A stretch of 64,000 nt of DNA from Cryobacterium sp. PH31-L1 (GCF_030063145.1 NZ_JASISM010000002.1:372001-436000), one strand, 5' to 3'; shown: positions 17,001 through 24,516, counted from the first letter of the stretch. A program made the numbers and translations. The notes: generated by a model from the sequence alone, not told the origin.

Positions 17001-17867
17001 ATGCCCGACGCCGACAGCGGCGCCATCGAGAGCGTCGATGCTGAGGTTGTCAAGGTCGTCGACCTCGTGCTCGACCACGCCTCGAAGCGTCCGCGCGAAT
17101 CGCTCATGGTGATCACCGCGAGTACCCGGCACGCCGTGCGGGTGCAGCAGGCCGTGCTGGCCGCATTCGCCAAGCGCACCGACCTGTCGGACTTCATTTT
17201 GAAGGATCGCAGCGAACCGTTCACCGTGCTCACCCTCGAGCAGGCTGTCGCGCAAAGCCGGGACCGGGTCATCTTCTCGATCGGCTACGGTCGCACGCCC
17301 CACGGCCGCCTGCTGTCGAACTTCGGGTCACTCGGCGAACCCGGCGGCGAACGCCTGCTCGCGATCGGCATGACCCGCGCCCGCCGCGCGCTCGACATCG
17401 TCTCCTGCTTCCGGCCCGCCGATATCGACGAGGACCGCCAGCGCCACGGCATCCTCGCCCTGTCCCAAGTGCTGAGCGAGACCGAAGCGCGCCGCGACGA
17501 GGTGCAGGTGCCCGACGCCAGCGAGGCCATGCTGGTCGACCTCGGCGGTCGCCTCGAAAAGCTCGGCCTGACCGTGCGCCTCGGCCATCGCGGCAAGCTT
17601 GCCCTCGCCGCCTCCTACGGCACCCGCGCGATCGTCGTCGAAACGGATGCCGTCGTCGGCCGCGCGAGCCTCCGCGAGTCCCTGCGCCTGCGCCCCGAAG
17701 TGCTGCGCCGCCTCGGCTGGCACTACCTGCGCGTGCACAGCTTCGAACTGTTCAGCAACCCCGACGCCGTTGCCGCGCGCGTCGCCGCGATTGCTGGTGT
17801 GCCCAAAACGGATGCCCCGCACTTTTCGACCGGCGACCCGATCACCCCGAAGCGGCCCGGCGCGTGA
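14097..17867 (+). CDS. Helicase-like protein (DUF4011 type) with degenerate ATPase motifs
   Basis: A 1256-residue protein with the layout of UPF1-like SF1 helicases. It has an N-terminal DUF4011-like domain, a Walker A region, a long coiled insertion, Walker B, a motif III-like GDPVTQTPSAFE, C-terminal RecA motifs (TLEQAVAQSRDRVIFSIGYG; GGERLLAIGMTRARRAL) and a terminal nuclease-like segment (residues about 1150-1240). The key residues are altered. The P-loop reads LPGTGGTQT, with Gly in place of the catalytic Lys, and Walker B reads LLVDAGAT, with Ala in place of Glu. ATP hydrolysis is therefore doubtful. Whether this is the rule in the family cannot be decided here. GTG start. A 72-residue gene overlaps its stop. 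Confidence 0.75.
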   Translation: MWHLDRKQDDDDVLSKYLDVVPVDPQNVTSPHNLSLGDPAFTAGNIAEPVWQRWRDELAALGGRSPLLHFTDEARTRIELSATHPGGLPQFIIGKTTLLSNLIRDELALRNARLAANEITQKGIELRSMRGLESVNLAIGLAEWRYQDVDYSAPVLLRPLAIRRYGRDYELKLKGQPFLNPELARALKDQFQIVLDADAFVALAVTNGAFKPQPVIDRLRGLTSHLPWFNVVPRLVVSSFADVGRALAADASNLDHPLLDAVAGNKTARRNIETAYNPVVPIGQDARPPATDTLLGDADSEQENVVAQIAAGNSLVVKTLPGTGGTQTIVNAIGSLVAQHKRVLVVSARRSSLDGIHGRLVQVGLPGIAVTPRTLRRDLIQSITRNEKAAQPRVGDVDDALVRLRKVLLDYRSALTRRDSALGVSVLDALGELARLAQLPEPPSTTARLDRQALELLAHSRSAAANTLIKAAVLGEFRYGPNDSPWYGASFTSTADASNSHQLAKRINQIELPRLLERANGLIGQTRLRPFETINELGIYLRLLLDIRETLDKFQPGVYDRSLTELIAATSSRRESSEMSSASRRRLRKLAEEYQRPGVRVNDMNESLRRIQSQRTLWQRYAAAGVTPEVPVGINDVHVAFQRVSEDLGLLDVPLGTIGTTRALAGRQINELVSMISGLAAESEVLANLHERTALLATLREHNLDPLMTDLSQRHVSEENVAAELELAWWQSVLEIMLASDRALLGANTAVLDRLEADFKLVDEAHASATGKLLAWLLAETWKIGVVDFPEEADQLRRLLRADRATPARLNEVAPHLGRVLAPVWLASPYEIAGISDQITFDTVLLVDAGATTLAENVGAIRRGRQIVAFGDPVTQTPSAFETGIGGSGEVAAPEVSVDALHADSALARLGELLPTLTLTRSYRAGGEDLAELVNHRFYGGRIDSLPWAGSFLGHGSLTINYVAGGRGMPDADSGAIESVDAEVVKVVDLVLDHASKRPRESLMVITASTRHAVRVQQAVLAAFAKRTDLSDFILKDRSEPFTVLTLEQAVAQSRDRVIFSIGYGRTPHGRLLSNFGSLGEPGGERLLAIGMTRARRALDIVSCFRPADIDEDRQRHGILALSQVLSETEARRDEVQVPDASEAMLVDLGGRLEKLGLTVRLGHRGKLALAASYGTRAIVVETDAVVGRASLRESLRLRPEVLRRLGWHYLRVHSFELFSNPDAVAARVAAIAGVPKTDAPHFSTGDPITPKRPGA

Positions 17868-18082
17868 ATGCCTCTGACCGTGAGCCGCCCCTCGGAACGG
17901 CTCGTCAGCCCATCGTGAAGGCCGCCGGCACAGCCCGCAGGGCCAAGCTGCTGCCGGCACCGGACACCGACCCCAACCCGCACCCGCCGGTGCTCCGCGA
18001 AGAAGGCGGCGTCGCGCACACGGGCAGCGCGCCGAGCGCGAACGAGACGCAGCTCCGGCAGGATCGCCCGCCGCACTGGTAG
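17864..18082 (+). CDS. Small proline-rich hypothetical protein
   Basis: A 72-residue frame beginning with a GTG that overlaps the helicase-like gene stop (GTGA), which argues for translational coupling. The sequence is hydrophilic and disordered-looking: Pro/Arg-rich, with DTDPNPHPPVLREEGGVAHT in the middle, and no membrane segment or motif. I know of no function. Its position and frame coupling, rather than its sequence, are the reasons to call it a gene. It is followed by a hairpin-bearing repeat. Confidence 0.55.
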   Translation: MNASDREPPLGTARQPIVKAAGTARRAKLLPAPDTDPNPHPPVLREEGGVAHTGSAPSANETQLRQDRPPHW

Positions 18083-18150
18083 TTGTGGAGTGCGCCCGCC
18101 GGCGCTCACCTCAGGCGTCGGTTGCGCCTCGTCGAGGTGGGGACGCCCCG

Positions 18151-18290
18151 GGAGCAGGTCACCTGCTCCTCAGCTCAGACATTCGGGGTGTTTTGGGGCC
18201 TTGCGCGAAGTGCGTGCGCAAGGCCCCAAAACACCCCGAAAACTCGACACCCCGCAGATAACCTGCCCCCGCGGCTGTGCCAGCGCGATC
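18151..18290. repeat. Dispersed palindromic element, copy A
   Basis: The core is a perfect 25-base inverted repeat, arms 18182-18206 and 18216-18240, with a 9-base loop. The arms start TTCGGGGTGTTTTGGGG. A smaller palindrome (GGAGCAGGT c ACCTGCTCC, 18151-18169) lies to the left. Flanking words GCTCCTCAGCTCAGACATT and AAAACTCGACACCCCGC plus CCCCCGCGGCTG recur around the hairpin at 56944-57000, so this is a repeat family and not a private terminator. It sits between convergent genes (17864-18082 and mscL). Confidence 0.75.
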
Positions 18291-18322
18291 CGAATGCCCG
18301 AGTGGGCGGCATGTTTTGGCCG

Positions 18323-18766
18323 TTAGCCGGTGTGCTTGGGGCCCTGCTCGGCGGCGGCGTTCTTGGCGAGAAGGTCGCGGATCTCGGTGAGCAGGTCGAG
18401 CTCGGTCGTGGGGTCCACGACGACGGCCGGGGGAATGCCCGCGTTGCGGCGGCGATCCTGCGACTCCTTGAGCTTGTTGAGCGGCAGCACAAAGACGAAG
18501 TAGACCACGGCCGCGATGAGAATGAAGTTGATGATGGCGGCGATCACCGCACCGAGCAGGATGGTGGGCGGATTCAAGCCCGATGCCAACGGAATCGGTA
18601 GCGCTTTGGCCAATGTTTCGGCGTTGAACATAGCGGCGATGAGAGGGTTGAAGATGTTGGTGACGATCGCCGTGACGACGGCGGTAAACGCCGTGCCGAT
18701 GACGACCGCGACGGCGAGGTCGATGACGTTGCCGCGCATGATGAATTCTTTGAAACCGTTGATCAC
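18323..18766 (-). CDS. mscL: Large-conductance mechanosensitive channel MscL
   Basis: A 147-residue MscL. INGFKEFIMRGNVIDLAVAV at the N-terminus leads into TM1 (VVIGTAFTAVVTAIVTNIF). The periplasmic loop is followed by TM2 (AIINFILIAAVVYFVFVLP), and the cytoplasmic bundle region ends in an acidic helix. The channel opens under membrane tension to release solutes during osmotic downshock. The frame is open further upstream, but I place the start at the GTG at 18766: GGAG lies six bases before it and this gives the usual MscL N-terminus. Downstream, it converges on repeat copy A. Confidence 0.93.
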   Translation of the reverse strand: MINGFKEFIMRGNVIDLAVAVVIGTAFTAVVTAIVTNIFNPLIAAMFNAETLAKALPIPLASGLNPPTILLGAVIAAIINFILIAAVVYFVFVLPLNKLKESQDRRRNAGIPPAVVVDPTTELDLLTEIRDLLAKNAAAEQGPKHTG

Positions 18767-18818
18767 GGGGTGCTCCAATCGAATGACTTGGGAGACCGTC
18801 TTGGTCAGCTCCATGGTT

Positions 18819-19175
18819 CTAGGACGCCTTGGCGGCGGCGGCGGCGGCGGCGGCGGAGGACGACGTCGAGGCATCGTTCTTGGCCGGCGTGCTGTCGGCT
18901 CTTTTCTCGGACTTTTCAGCGGGCTTGTTCGGAGCCGAGCTCTCGCTCGAGCTTTCGCTCGGCTTGCGGTCAAGGTTGGGGTTTGACCGCTTCGAGTCGG
19001 ACTTGGAGTCATTGCTGTAGAAACCGGAGCCGCTGAAGGTGACGCCGATCGAGGAGAAGACCTTGCGCAGCTTTCCCTGGCAGGTCGGGCACACCGTGAG
19101 CGAGTGGTCGGTGAAGGCCTGCTGGATGTCGAAGGCGGTGTCGCACTCGGTGCAACGGTAAGAGTAGGTAGGCAC
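18819..19175 (-). CDS. FmdB family zinc-ribbon protein
   Basis: A 118-residue protein. The N-terminal zinc ribbon has Cys8/Cys11 (YRCTECDTAF) and Cys29/Cys32 (VCPTCQGKLRKVFS), the FmdB regulatory-protein pattern. The C-terminal half is low complexity: Ser/Lys/Glu-rich and ending in a run of eight alanines encoded by a GCC/GCG trinucleotide tract (about 18829-18856) that could be length-variable. FmdB proteins are small and widespread, with an ill-defined role linked historically to amidase/formamidase regulation. It sits upstream of mscL on the same strand, a pairing common in actinobacteria. Confidence 0.9.
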   Translation of the reverse strand: MPTYSYRCTECDTAFDIQQAFTDHSLTVCPTCQGKLRKVFSSIGVTFSGSGFYSNDSKSDSKRSNPNLDRKPSESSSESSAPNKPAEKSEKRADSTPAKNDASTSSSAAAAAAAAKAS

Positions 19176-19281
19176 TGCATCTCCAGCTGGTTGAGCCGAC
19201 AGGCAAACGCCTGCCAGTACTAAGGTTATGCGCGCCCACGGGCCCGCACGTTCAGAATGCGGGTCTTAAGCTTGAAAACGG

Positions 19282-19860
19282 TCAGAAAGCGAGGATTCGG
19301 GTCGGCGTCACGAGACCGTTGACCGGCTGATCGTGCACCTCGCGGGGAACTTCCTGCAGATATTCGCTGTCGAACACCACGGCGTAGACCGGCGGGCACT
19401 TTTCCATCGAGCCAAGGGTCTTGTCGAAGTAGCCTCGGCCCCAGCCCATGCGTAGCCCCGATTCGTCGACGGCGGCGGCCGGAACGATGATGAGGTCGAC
19501 ATCGTTGATGGCGATCGGGCCAAGGAGGGTGCCCACGGCTTCTGGCACCCCGGAAATACCTGTGAATTCTTCTTCACCGTCGCCGACGGTCCAATCCAGC
19601 AGGCCGTCTTCGCGCGAAATCGGAAACAAAATACGAATGCCCTCTGCCGTGGCCCAGTTGAGAAAAGGTCGGGTATCGGGCTCATTGCGGGCAGACAGAT
19701 AGCAGGAGATCGACCGGGCTGACAGGTCAAGCACGAGGCTTTGCAGGTTTTCGGTGAAGCCGGCCGTGGCGGCCTCGCGTTCCGAGGAGGTCATGTTCTG
19801 GCGGCGTTCGCGCAATTCCGCTCTCAGCGCACGCTTTTGATGACCTGTGTCGGAGTCCAT
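19282..19860 (-). CDS. 5-formyltetrahydrofolate cyclo-ligase
   Basis: A 192-residue enzyme that converts 5-formyl-THF to 5,10-methenyl-THF with ATP. Visible motifs are the basic N-terminus KRALRAELRERR, YLSARNEPDTRPF in the middle, and the C-terminal signature RMGWGRGYFDKTL (ATP/phosphate loop). Length is typical. The start at 19860 (ATGGACTCCG) has AGGA upstream. An in-frame ATG three codons earlier is less well placed. It is divergent from galU with only about 30 bases between starts, so the two promoters overlap. Confidence 0.92.
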   Translation of the reverse strand: MDSDTGHQKRALRAELRERRQNMTSSEREAATAGFTENLQSLVLDLSARSISCYLSARNEPDTRPFLNWATAEGIRILFPISREDGLLDWTVGDGEEEFTGISGVPEAVGTLLGPIAINDVDLIIVPAAAVDESGLRMGWGRGYFDKTLGSMEKCPPVYAVVFDSEYLQEVPREVHDQPVNGLVTPTRILAF

Positions 19861-19894
19861 ATAAGGCATCCTACTTGCCACTAACCTAGTGCCC

Positions 19895-20788
19895 ATGGGT
19901 ACCCCGATAACTAAAGCCGTCATTCCCGCAGCTGGACTCGGAACACGCTTCCTCCCAGCGACCAAGGCCATGCCGAAGGAGATGTTGCCCGTCGTCGACA
20001 AGCCGGCCATCCAATATGTCGTCGAGGAAGCCGTCGCGGCCGGCCTCAGTGACGTGCTGATGGTCACCGGGCGCAACAAGAACGCGTTGGAAAACCATTT
20101 CGACCGCATGACCGAACTGGAGGCGATGCTCGAACGCAAGGGCGACCAGACCCGGCTCGCCAAGGTGCGCGAATCCAACGAGCTCGCCGACATTCACTAT
20201 GTGCGTCAGGGCGACCCGCGCGGTCTCGGCCACGCAGTGCTGCGCTCGCGCATGCACGTGGGCAATGAGCCCTTCGCGGTGCTGCTCGGTGACGACATCA
20301 TCGACGCCCGCGACCCGTTGCTGACCCGCATGCTCGAGGAGCAGGTCAAGCGTGGCGCCAGCATCGTGGCGCTGCTCGAGGTTGACCCCTCGCAGATCCA
20401 TATGTATGGTGCGGCCGCAGTCGAGGCCACCGACGACCCCGACGTCGTGCGCATCACCGGCCTGGTCGAGAAGCCGAGCACCGAGGATGCCCCCTCGAAC
20501 CTTGCCATCATTGGTCGCTACGTACTGCGCCCCGAAGTGTTCGATATTCTGGAACACACAGCGCCCGGCAAGGGCAACGAGATTCAGCTCACCGACGCCC
20601 TACAGGAGATGGCCGTCAACCCCGAGTCGACCGGCGGTGTGTATGGTCTGATCTTTCGCGGTCGGCGCTACGACACCGGTGACCGGCTCGATTACATCAA
20701 GGCCATTGTGCAGCTCGCCGTCGATCGTGAAGATCTCGGTGCCGACCTGAAGCCGTGGCTGCACGAATTCGTCGCCACGCTCGACTAA
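19895..20788 (+). CDS. galU: UTP-glucose-1-phosphate uridylyltransferase
   Basis: A 297-residue GalU. The nucleotide-binding signature PAAGLGTRFLPATKAMPKEM is followed by LPVVDKPAIQYVVEEAVAAG, and later GDDIID (catalytic Asp in the sugar-nucleotide loop) and VEKPS. It makes UDP-glucose for glycan and cell-wall synthesis. An alternative GTG two codons upstream (19889) is possible. No clear ribosome binding site separates the two. Next on the same strand are a RimJ-like acetyltransferase and a GlpR/SepX-like membrane protein, an arrangement known around galU in actinobacteria. Confidence 0.93.
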   Translation: MGTPITKAVIPAAGLGTRFLPATKAMPKEMLPVVDKPAIQYVVEEAVAAGLSDVLMVTGRNKNALENHFDRMTELEAMLERKGDQTRLAKVRESNELADIHYVRQGDPRGLGHAVLRSRMHVGNEPFAVLLGDDIIDARDPLLTRMLEEQVKRGASIVALLEVDPSQIHMYGAAAVEATDDPDVVRITGLVEKPSTEDAPSNLAIIGRYVLRPEVFDILEHTAPGKGNEIQLTDALQEMAVNPESTGGVYGLIFRGRRYDTGDRLDYIKAIVQLAVDREDLGADLKPWLHEFVATLD

Positions 20789-20829
20789 ATCATCACCCAG
20801 CTTCCATTTCCATAACAGACAGGCGAACC

Positions 20830-21489
20830 GTGCCGATCGCAATTCCGACCCTTCGTGAGGGCGCTGTAACGCTGCGCCCCATCCGTTTGCGCGATGCGCG
20901 CACCCTCGAGGGCGAATTGCTGGCCAACCGGTCGTGGCTGCGCAAGTGGGAGGCGACCAACCCGTACGCGCCGATGTCCTTCGACACGCGGGCCAGCATC
21001 CGCAGTCTGTTGACGCACTCGCGGTCGGGCAACGGTCTGCCGTTCATTGTGGAGCAGAACGGTGAGCTGGCCGGTCAGCTCAACGTGTCGTCGATCACCT
21101 GGGGGTCGCTGTCGTCGGCGACGATCGGTTACTGGGTGAGTGAGAAGTTCGCCGGCCAGTCGGTCACCCCAACGGCCGTGGCACTCGCCACCGATTACTG
21201 CTTCTACCAGCTGGGCCTGCACCGCATGGAAATCTGCATCCGCCCGGAGAACAAGGCCAGCCTGCGTGTCGTCGAGAAGCTCGGCTTTCGGTATGAGGGC
21301 CTGCGCCGCCGCTATATCCACATCAACGGCGACTGGCGCGATCACTTCTGCTTCGGCTTGGTCGCCGAGGAACTCAGCCAGGGCGTCATGCGCCGCTGGC
21401 AGGACGGCCTGGTACCAGCGGATGCCGCGACCGTCACCGCGGCCGATCTTGAGTCGGCCGCGCGTCCGGTGCGTGTCATCACCCGATGA
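20830..21489 (+). CDS. RimJ/RimL-type GNAT acetyltransferase
   Basis: A 219-residue GNAT of the ribosomal-protein/N-terminal acetyltransferase class. It has LRPIRLRDARTLEGELLANR at the start, GYWVSEKFAGQSVTPTAVAL (acetyl-CoA site) in the middle, and HRMEICIRPENKASLRVVEK with LGFRYEGLRRRYIHI near the end. The GTG at 20830 is chosen because it gives the usual start of the family. The open frame extends back into galU without motifs. It lies 41 bases after galU, so cotranscription is likely. Confidence 0.88.
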   Translation: MPIAIPTLREGAVTLRPIRLRDARTLEGELLANRSWLRKWEATNPYAPMSFDTRASIRSLLTHSRSGNGLPFIVEQNGELAGQLNVSSITWGSLSSATIGYWVSEKFAGQSVTPTAVALATDYCFYQLGLHRMEICIRPENKASLRVVEKLGFRYEGLRRRYIHINGDWRDHFCFGLVAEELSQGVMRRWQDGLVPADAATVTAADLESAARPVRVITR

Positions 21490-21594
21490 CGGTGAAGATT
21501 TTCCCTGTTCGGGGGCAGAATCAGTGCATTAAGTTGCGTGACACACCGAGAGTAATCCTCGGCGGATGCGCCAGGGCCTCTTACCGTTGTCAAC

Positions 21595-22524
21595 ATGAGT
21601 AATGAGGCATTGGGTGGCGGGGTCATGGTGGCGGTGGCTGCCGTGCTCTGGGTCGCCTATCTGATGCCCACCTGGTCGCGCCGCAAGCAGTACCAGGCGA
21701 CCGAACGAAATGCGGTGCGATTGCAGCAGACGCTGCGTATTCTGGCGGAAACAGCCGAGGTTCCGCAGCAAGTGCGGCTTGAGGCGACGGCTCGCACCGT
21801 GGCCGAGCAGCAGCGGGTACTGGCCAGGGTCGAGCAGTCCGAGCGGGCTGAAGTTCAGGCGATAGCGGATGCCGCCCTCGACGTTCGCCGCGCCGCGGCC
21901 GCAGTGGCCGCCGCGGCCACACCGCGCCTGCCGGAGTCGCCGGTGAAGAAACTCCGCCGTCTTCGACGCTTTCGCGGTCTGGTGTCGCTGATTCTGCTGG
22001 TCGGCCTCGTGCTCGCTGGGTCTGGAATCGTGCCCGCTCTGGCGGGGTCGTTCACCGCGCTGGTCAGCGGCGGCGTCGTCGTGGTCGCCGCGTTCGGCAT
22101 TCTCGGACGCCTGGCCACGGTCGCCCGCTCTGCCCGCATCGTGCGGCTGGAAACCCCGGTGCAGCTGCCAGTACTGATCGGCCAGACCTTTGAACCCGTT
22201 CAGCTCGAAGAGACTCCGGTCGCCGCAGCCACTTGGACGCCGCAGCCGCTGCCACGCGCGCTGCACCTGTCGCGCGGATCCATCGCGCAGACGGCGATGG
22301 CATCCGTTGAAGCGGCTAACCAGTTGCGCAAGGCTGCCGCCGAGGCGGAGGTTGCCCGCCGTGCCGCCGCGCTCGCCGAGGAAGCCAACCGGGCGGTGAC
22401 GCCCCTGGTGCGCCCTGAGCCTGCCGCGGTACCGAGTCGATTCGCGTCGATGGGCATCGTCGGCGAGACGGAGCCGGGCATGACCGACCTCGACGCCGTA
22501 CTGCGACGCCGTCGCGCGGTTTAG
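21595..22524 (+). CDS. GlpR/SepX-like divisome membrane protein (probable)
   Basis: A 309-residue protein. It has one N-terminal membrane helix (residues about 8-26, VMVAVAAVLWVAYLMPTW) followed by a basic RRKQYQATERNAVRL region, then a double hydrophobic block at about 128-170 and an Ala-rich cytosolic tail ending LDAVLRRRRAV. Position (galU - rimJ-like - this gene) and the WVAYLMPTWSRR start resemble the GlpR/SepX proteins that bind the cell-division machinery in corynebacteria and Streptomyces. The glp (MoeA-like) partner gene is absent from this locus. Family assignment rests on context plus topology. Confidence 0.55.
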   Translation: MSNEALGGGVMVAVAAVLWVAYLMPTWSRRKQYQATERNAVRLQQTLRILAETAEVPQQVRLEATARTVAEQQRVLARVEQSERAEVQAIADAALDVRRAAAAVAAAATPRLPESPVKKLRRLRRFRGLVSLILLVGLVLAGSGIVPALAGSFTALVSGGVVVVAAFGILGRLATVARSARIVRLETPVQLPVLIGQTFEPVQLEETPVAAATWTPQPLPRALHLSRGSIAQTAMASVEAANQLRKAAAEAEVARRAAALAEEANRAVTPLVRPEPAAVPSRFASMGIVGETEPGMTDLDAVLRRRRAV

Positions 22525-22623
22525 TTCGCCGTACTCGTGCTGGAGGCGCGGTCTCGAAATTGTGCCGCACGCTCGAAGCGGTGAAAGTGTCGGCCAGCCC
22601 GTGATATTCTTCAAAGGCAGTTT

Positions 22624-22696
22624 GGGGCCTTGGCGCAGTTGGTAGCGCGTCTCGTTCGCAATGAGAAGGTCAGGAGTTCGAATCTCCTAGGCTCCA
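22624..22696 (+). tRNA. tRNA-Ala (anticodon CGC)
   Basis: A complete cloverleaf of 73 bases. The acceptor GGGGCCT pairs with AGGCTCC (one G-T), the anticodon stem is TCTCG/TGAGA with the 7-base loop TTCGCAA (CGC at 22657-22659), and the T-arm GGAG-TTCGAAT-CTCC is canonical. The discriminator base is A and the CCA end is not encoded. The anticodon reads GCG alanine codons, abundant in this GC-rich genome. A strong terminator follows. Confidence 0.95.
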
Positions 22697-22706
22697 CGAA
22701 CCTGTA

Positions 22707-22738
22707 AGAAAAGTCCCGGCCTCGGTCGGGACTTTTCT
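22707..22738 (+). terminator. Intrinsic terminator after tRNA-Ala
   Basis: A 12-base perfect stem (AGAAAAGTCCCG / CGGGACTTTTCT) with an 8-base loop ends in a T-rich arm just 10 bases past the tRNA. The A-rich left arm means it could also serve the convergent IclR gene, whose stop lies 13 bases further on. Confidence 0.85.
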
Positions 22739-22750
22739 GGGTGCAGGGGG

Positions 22751-23608
22751 CTAGTTCAGTGGCGGGCGCTGCAGGGTCTGCGTGATACGGCTGGCCTCGT
22801 CGAGCAGTAGCTGGCCGAGCATCTTCTGCCGCTCGGGCCGGAACCGTGGCTCGATGCCGGTGAGGGAGAGCGCCCAGCCCGGCCGGCCGCCGCGGTCGAA
22901 GATCGCGGCGCCCATACCCCAGCTGCCCTCCAGAATGAGTCCGGGGTTCACCGCGTAACCTGTGACCCGGGTGCGTTCCAGATTGGCACGGATGCTTGCA
23001 GGCGAATGCTGTGCGCCCCAGCGAGCCGCTACGGTTTCGGAATCGGCGAGGAGGGCATCCACTTCGGCGTCGGGCAGGTAGGCCAGAATCGCCATTCCAG
23101 CGGATGCGACGCCCAGCGGAAAGCGCACCCCCTCGTGCAGCACAAAGGAGCGGATGGGAAAACTGCCCTCCTCGCGGAGCAGACACACCGTTTCGGCGCC
23201 GCGCCGGATAGAGAGGAACGCACTCTCCCCGGTCTCCTCGGCGAGGCGCACGAGACTCGGTCGGGCGAGCTCTTCGATCGGGTAGCGGGCGGCGGCGACC
23301 GTTCCCATGACGAAGACCTCTGGCCCGTAGTGCCAGGTGTGCTTGAGCGCGTCGTGGTCGAGCAGGCCCTCGGCGGCGAGCGAGGTGAGCAGGCGGTGCA
23401 CGGTGGGCCGGGTCAGGCCGGAGTCCCGCACGATCTCGGACAGGGGAGTGCCGGTGGGGTTCCGACCAACCAGGCGCAGCAGCAGGGCAATGCGCCCCAC
23501 AACCTGCGCGCCCTGCACGGGCTGAGCGAGTGGGGACTGCTGGGCCGGGCGTGCGGGCTGCGTACGGCGAGCCGTCTGCGGCTCGGAGGCGGGCGACTGA
23601 TCGGTCAT
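22751..23608 (-). CDS. IclR family transcriptional regulator
   Basis: A 285-residue IclR protein. A 30-residue Pro/Gln/Ala-rich N-terminal tail precedes the winged HTH (GTPLSEIVRDSGLTRPTVHR, LLTSLAAEGLL). The ligand domain has GESAFLSIRRGAETVCLLRE and ends GWALSLTGIEPRF. It is divergent from the CoA-transferase pair, and matching palindromes lie in front of both genes, so it is the likely regulator of that operon and of itself. AAGGAG precedes the ATG. Homologues near scoAB/pcaIJ respond to 3-oxoadipate or related acids; the ligand here is unknown. Confidence 0.9.
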   Translation of the reverse strand: MTDQSPASEPQTARRTQPARPAQQSPLAQPVQGAQVVGRIALLLRLVGRNPTGTPLSEIVRDSGLTRPTVHRLLTSLAAEGLLDHDALKHTWHYGPEVFVMGTVAAARYPIEELARPSLVRLAEETGESAFLSIRRGAETVCLLREEGSFPIRSFVLHEGVRFPLGVASAGMAILAYLPDAEVDALLADSETVAARWGAQHSPASIRANLERTRVTGYAVNPGLILEGSWGMGAAIFDRGGRPGWALSLTGIEPRFRPERQKMLGQLLLDEASRITQTLQRPPLN

Positions 23609-23620
23609 CTAGGCTCCTTT

Positions 23621-23635
23621 GTCCATAATGTGGAT
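23621..23635. promoter_or_regulatory. IclR operator-like site at its own promoter
   Basis: GTCCATAATGTGGAT, 13 bases upstream of the IclR start codon, matches the perfect palindrome core at 23729-23743 (GTCCACAAGGTGGAC) in 12 of 15 positions, with the same centre spacing. This suggests autoregulation. Confidence 0.6.
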
Positions 23636-23682
23636 GAATCTCAGCCTACTGTTCACAGGATGGAATCGGACCAAAATAGCGG

Positions 23683-23712
23683 TTGACAGGCCTTGCTGCG
23701 CCTGAATACCAT
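23683..23712 (+). promoter_or_regulatory. Promoter for the CoA-transferase operon
   Basis: A perfect -35 TTGACA (23683-23688) is followed after 18 bases by TACCAT (23707-23712) as -10. The operator immediately downstream would block initiation when bound. Confidence 0.6.
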
Positions 23713-23724
23713 GACGTAATAGGT

Positions 23725-23747
23725 CGGTGTCCACAAGGTGGACACCG
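23725..23747. promoter_or_regulatory. Palindromic IclR operator upstream of scoA
   Basis: A perfect inverted repeat, CGGTGTCCAC aag GTGGACACCG: 10-base arms and a 3-base centre, located about 12 bases downstream of the predicted -10 box. A related site lies at 23621-23635 in front of the IclR gene. Confidence 0.7.
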
Positions 23748-23788
23748 TACAGGATCACCAGTCACGCATCACTCAATGAGGAGACAGC

Positions 23789-24505
23789 ATGTCCAAGGTT
23801 CAGGCCAGCGCGAGCGAGGCGCTGCACGACGTTCTGCGCGATGGGATGGTGCTCGCGGTCGGCGGATTCGGCCTCAGCGGAATCCCGGCCGATCTCATCG
23901 ACGCGGTGCGGGCATCCGGTGTGAAAGATCTCACCGTCGTGTCCAACAACATGGGCGTCGATGGCAAGGGCCTGGGCGTGCTTCTTGAAGCCGGGCAGGT
24001 GCGCAAGGTCATCGCCTCGTATGTGGGTGAGAACAAGCTTTTCGCTGAGCAGTTTCTAGCTGGCGTGCTCGAGGTGGAGTTCAGCCCCCAGGGCACCCTG
24101 GCCGAGCGGCTGCGGGCCGGTGGTGCCGGCATTCCCGCTTTCTATACCAAGACCGGTGTCGGAACGTTGATCGCCGAGGGTAAGCCGCTCGCCGACTTCG
24201 ACGGTGAAACCTACCTTCAGGAACGCGGCATCGTCGCCGACGTCTCCCTCGTTAAAGCCTGGCGCGCCGACACCCTCGGCAACCTTGAGTACCGGTTTAC
24301 CGCCCGCAACTTCAACCCGGTCGTGGCGACGGCCGGGGTCGTGACCATTGCCGAGGCCGAGTTGATCGTGGAGCCCGGCGACATCGATCCCAATCACGTG
24401 ATCACCCCAGGGGTGTACGTGCAGCGCCTGGTCCAGGCGTCGGCGCGGGTCAAAGACATTGAACAGCGCACCGTGCGCAGCCGGCCCGTGCTGGCATCAG
24501 CTTAG
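23789..24505 (+). CDS. scoA: 3-oxoacid CoA-transferase subunit A
   Basis: A 238-residue alpha subunit of a class I CoA-transferase. The glycine-rich CoA loop [17 protein letters not shown] is near residue 27, and [12 protein letters not shown] and SYVGENKLF follow as in SCOT/PcaI subunits. It would move CoA from succinyl-CoA to acetoacetate or 3-oxoadipate. The C-terminus carries about 15 residues beyond the conserved [12 protein letters not shown] subunit B gene follows directly. The operon has its own promoter and operator and is regulated by the divergent IclR protein. Confidence 0.9.
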   Translation: MSKVQASASEALHDVLRDGMVLAVGGFGLSGIPADLIDAVRASGVKDLTVVSNNMGVDGKGLGVLLEAGQVRKVIASYVGENKLFAEQFLAGVLEVEFSPQGTLAERLRAGGAGIPAFYTKTGVGTLIAEGKPLADFDGETYLQERGIVADVSLVKAWRADTLGNLEYRFTARNFNPVVATAGVVTIAEAELIVEPGDIDPNHVITPGVYVQRLVQASARVKDIEQRTVRSRPVLASA

Positions 24506-24516
24506 GGAGAATGACC

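Noticed and set aside
14772..17303. An 843-codon open frame antisense to the helicase-like gene
   Set aside because: Mirror of a GC-rich coding frame; Arg/Gly/His/Val-biased product without motifs. The plus-strand gene has clear family motifs.
22624..22740. tRNA-Ala as an integration (att) site
   Set aside because: No integrase gene next to it and no repeat of the tRNA 3' end seen nearby.
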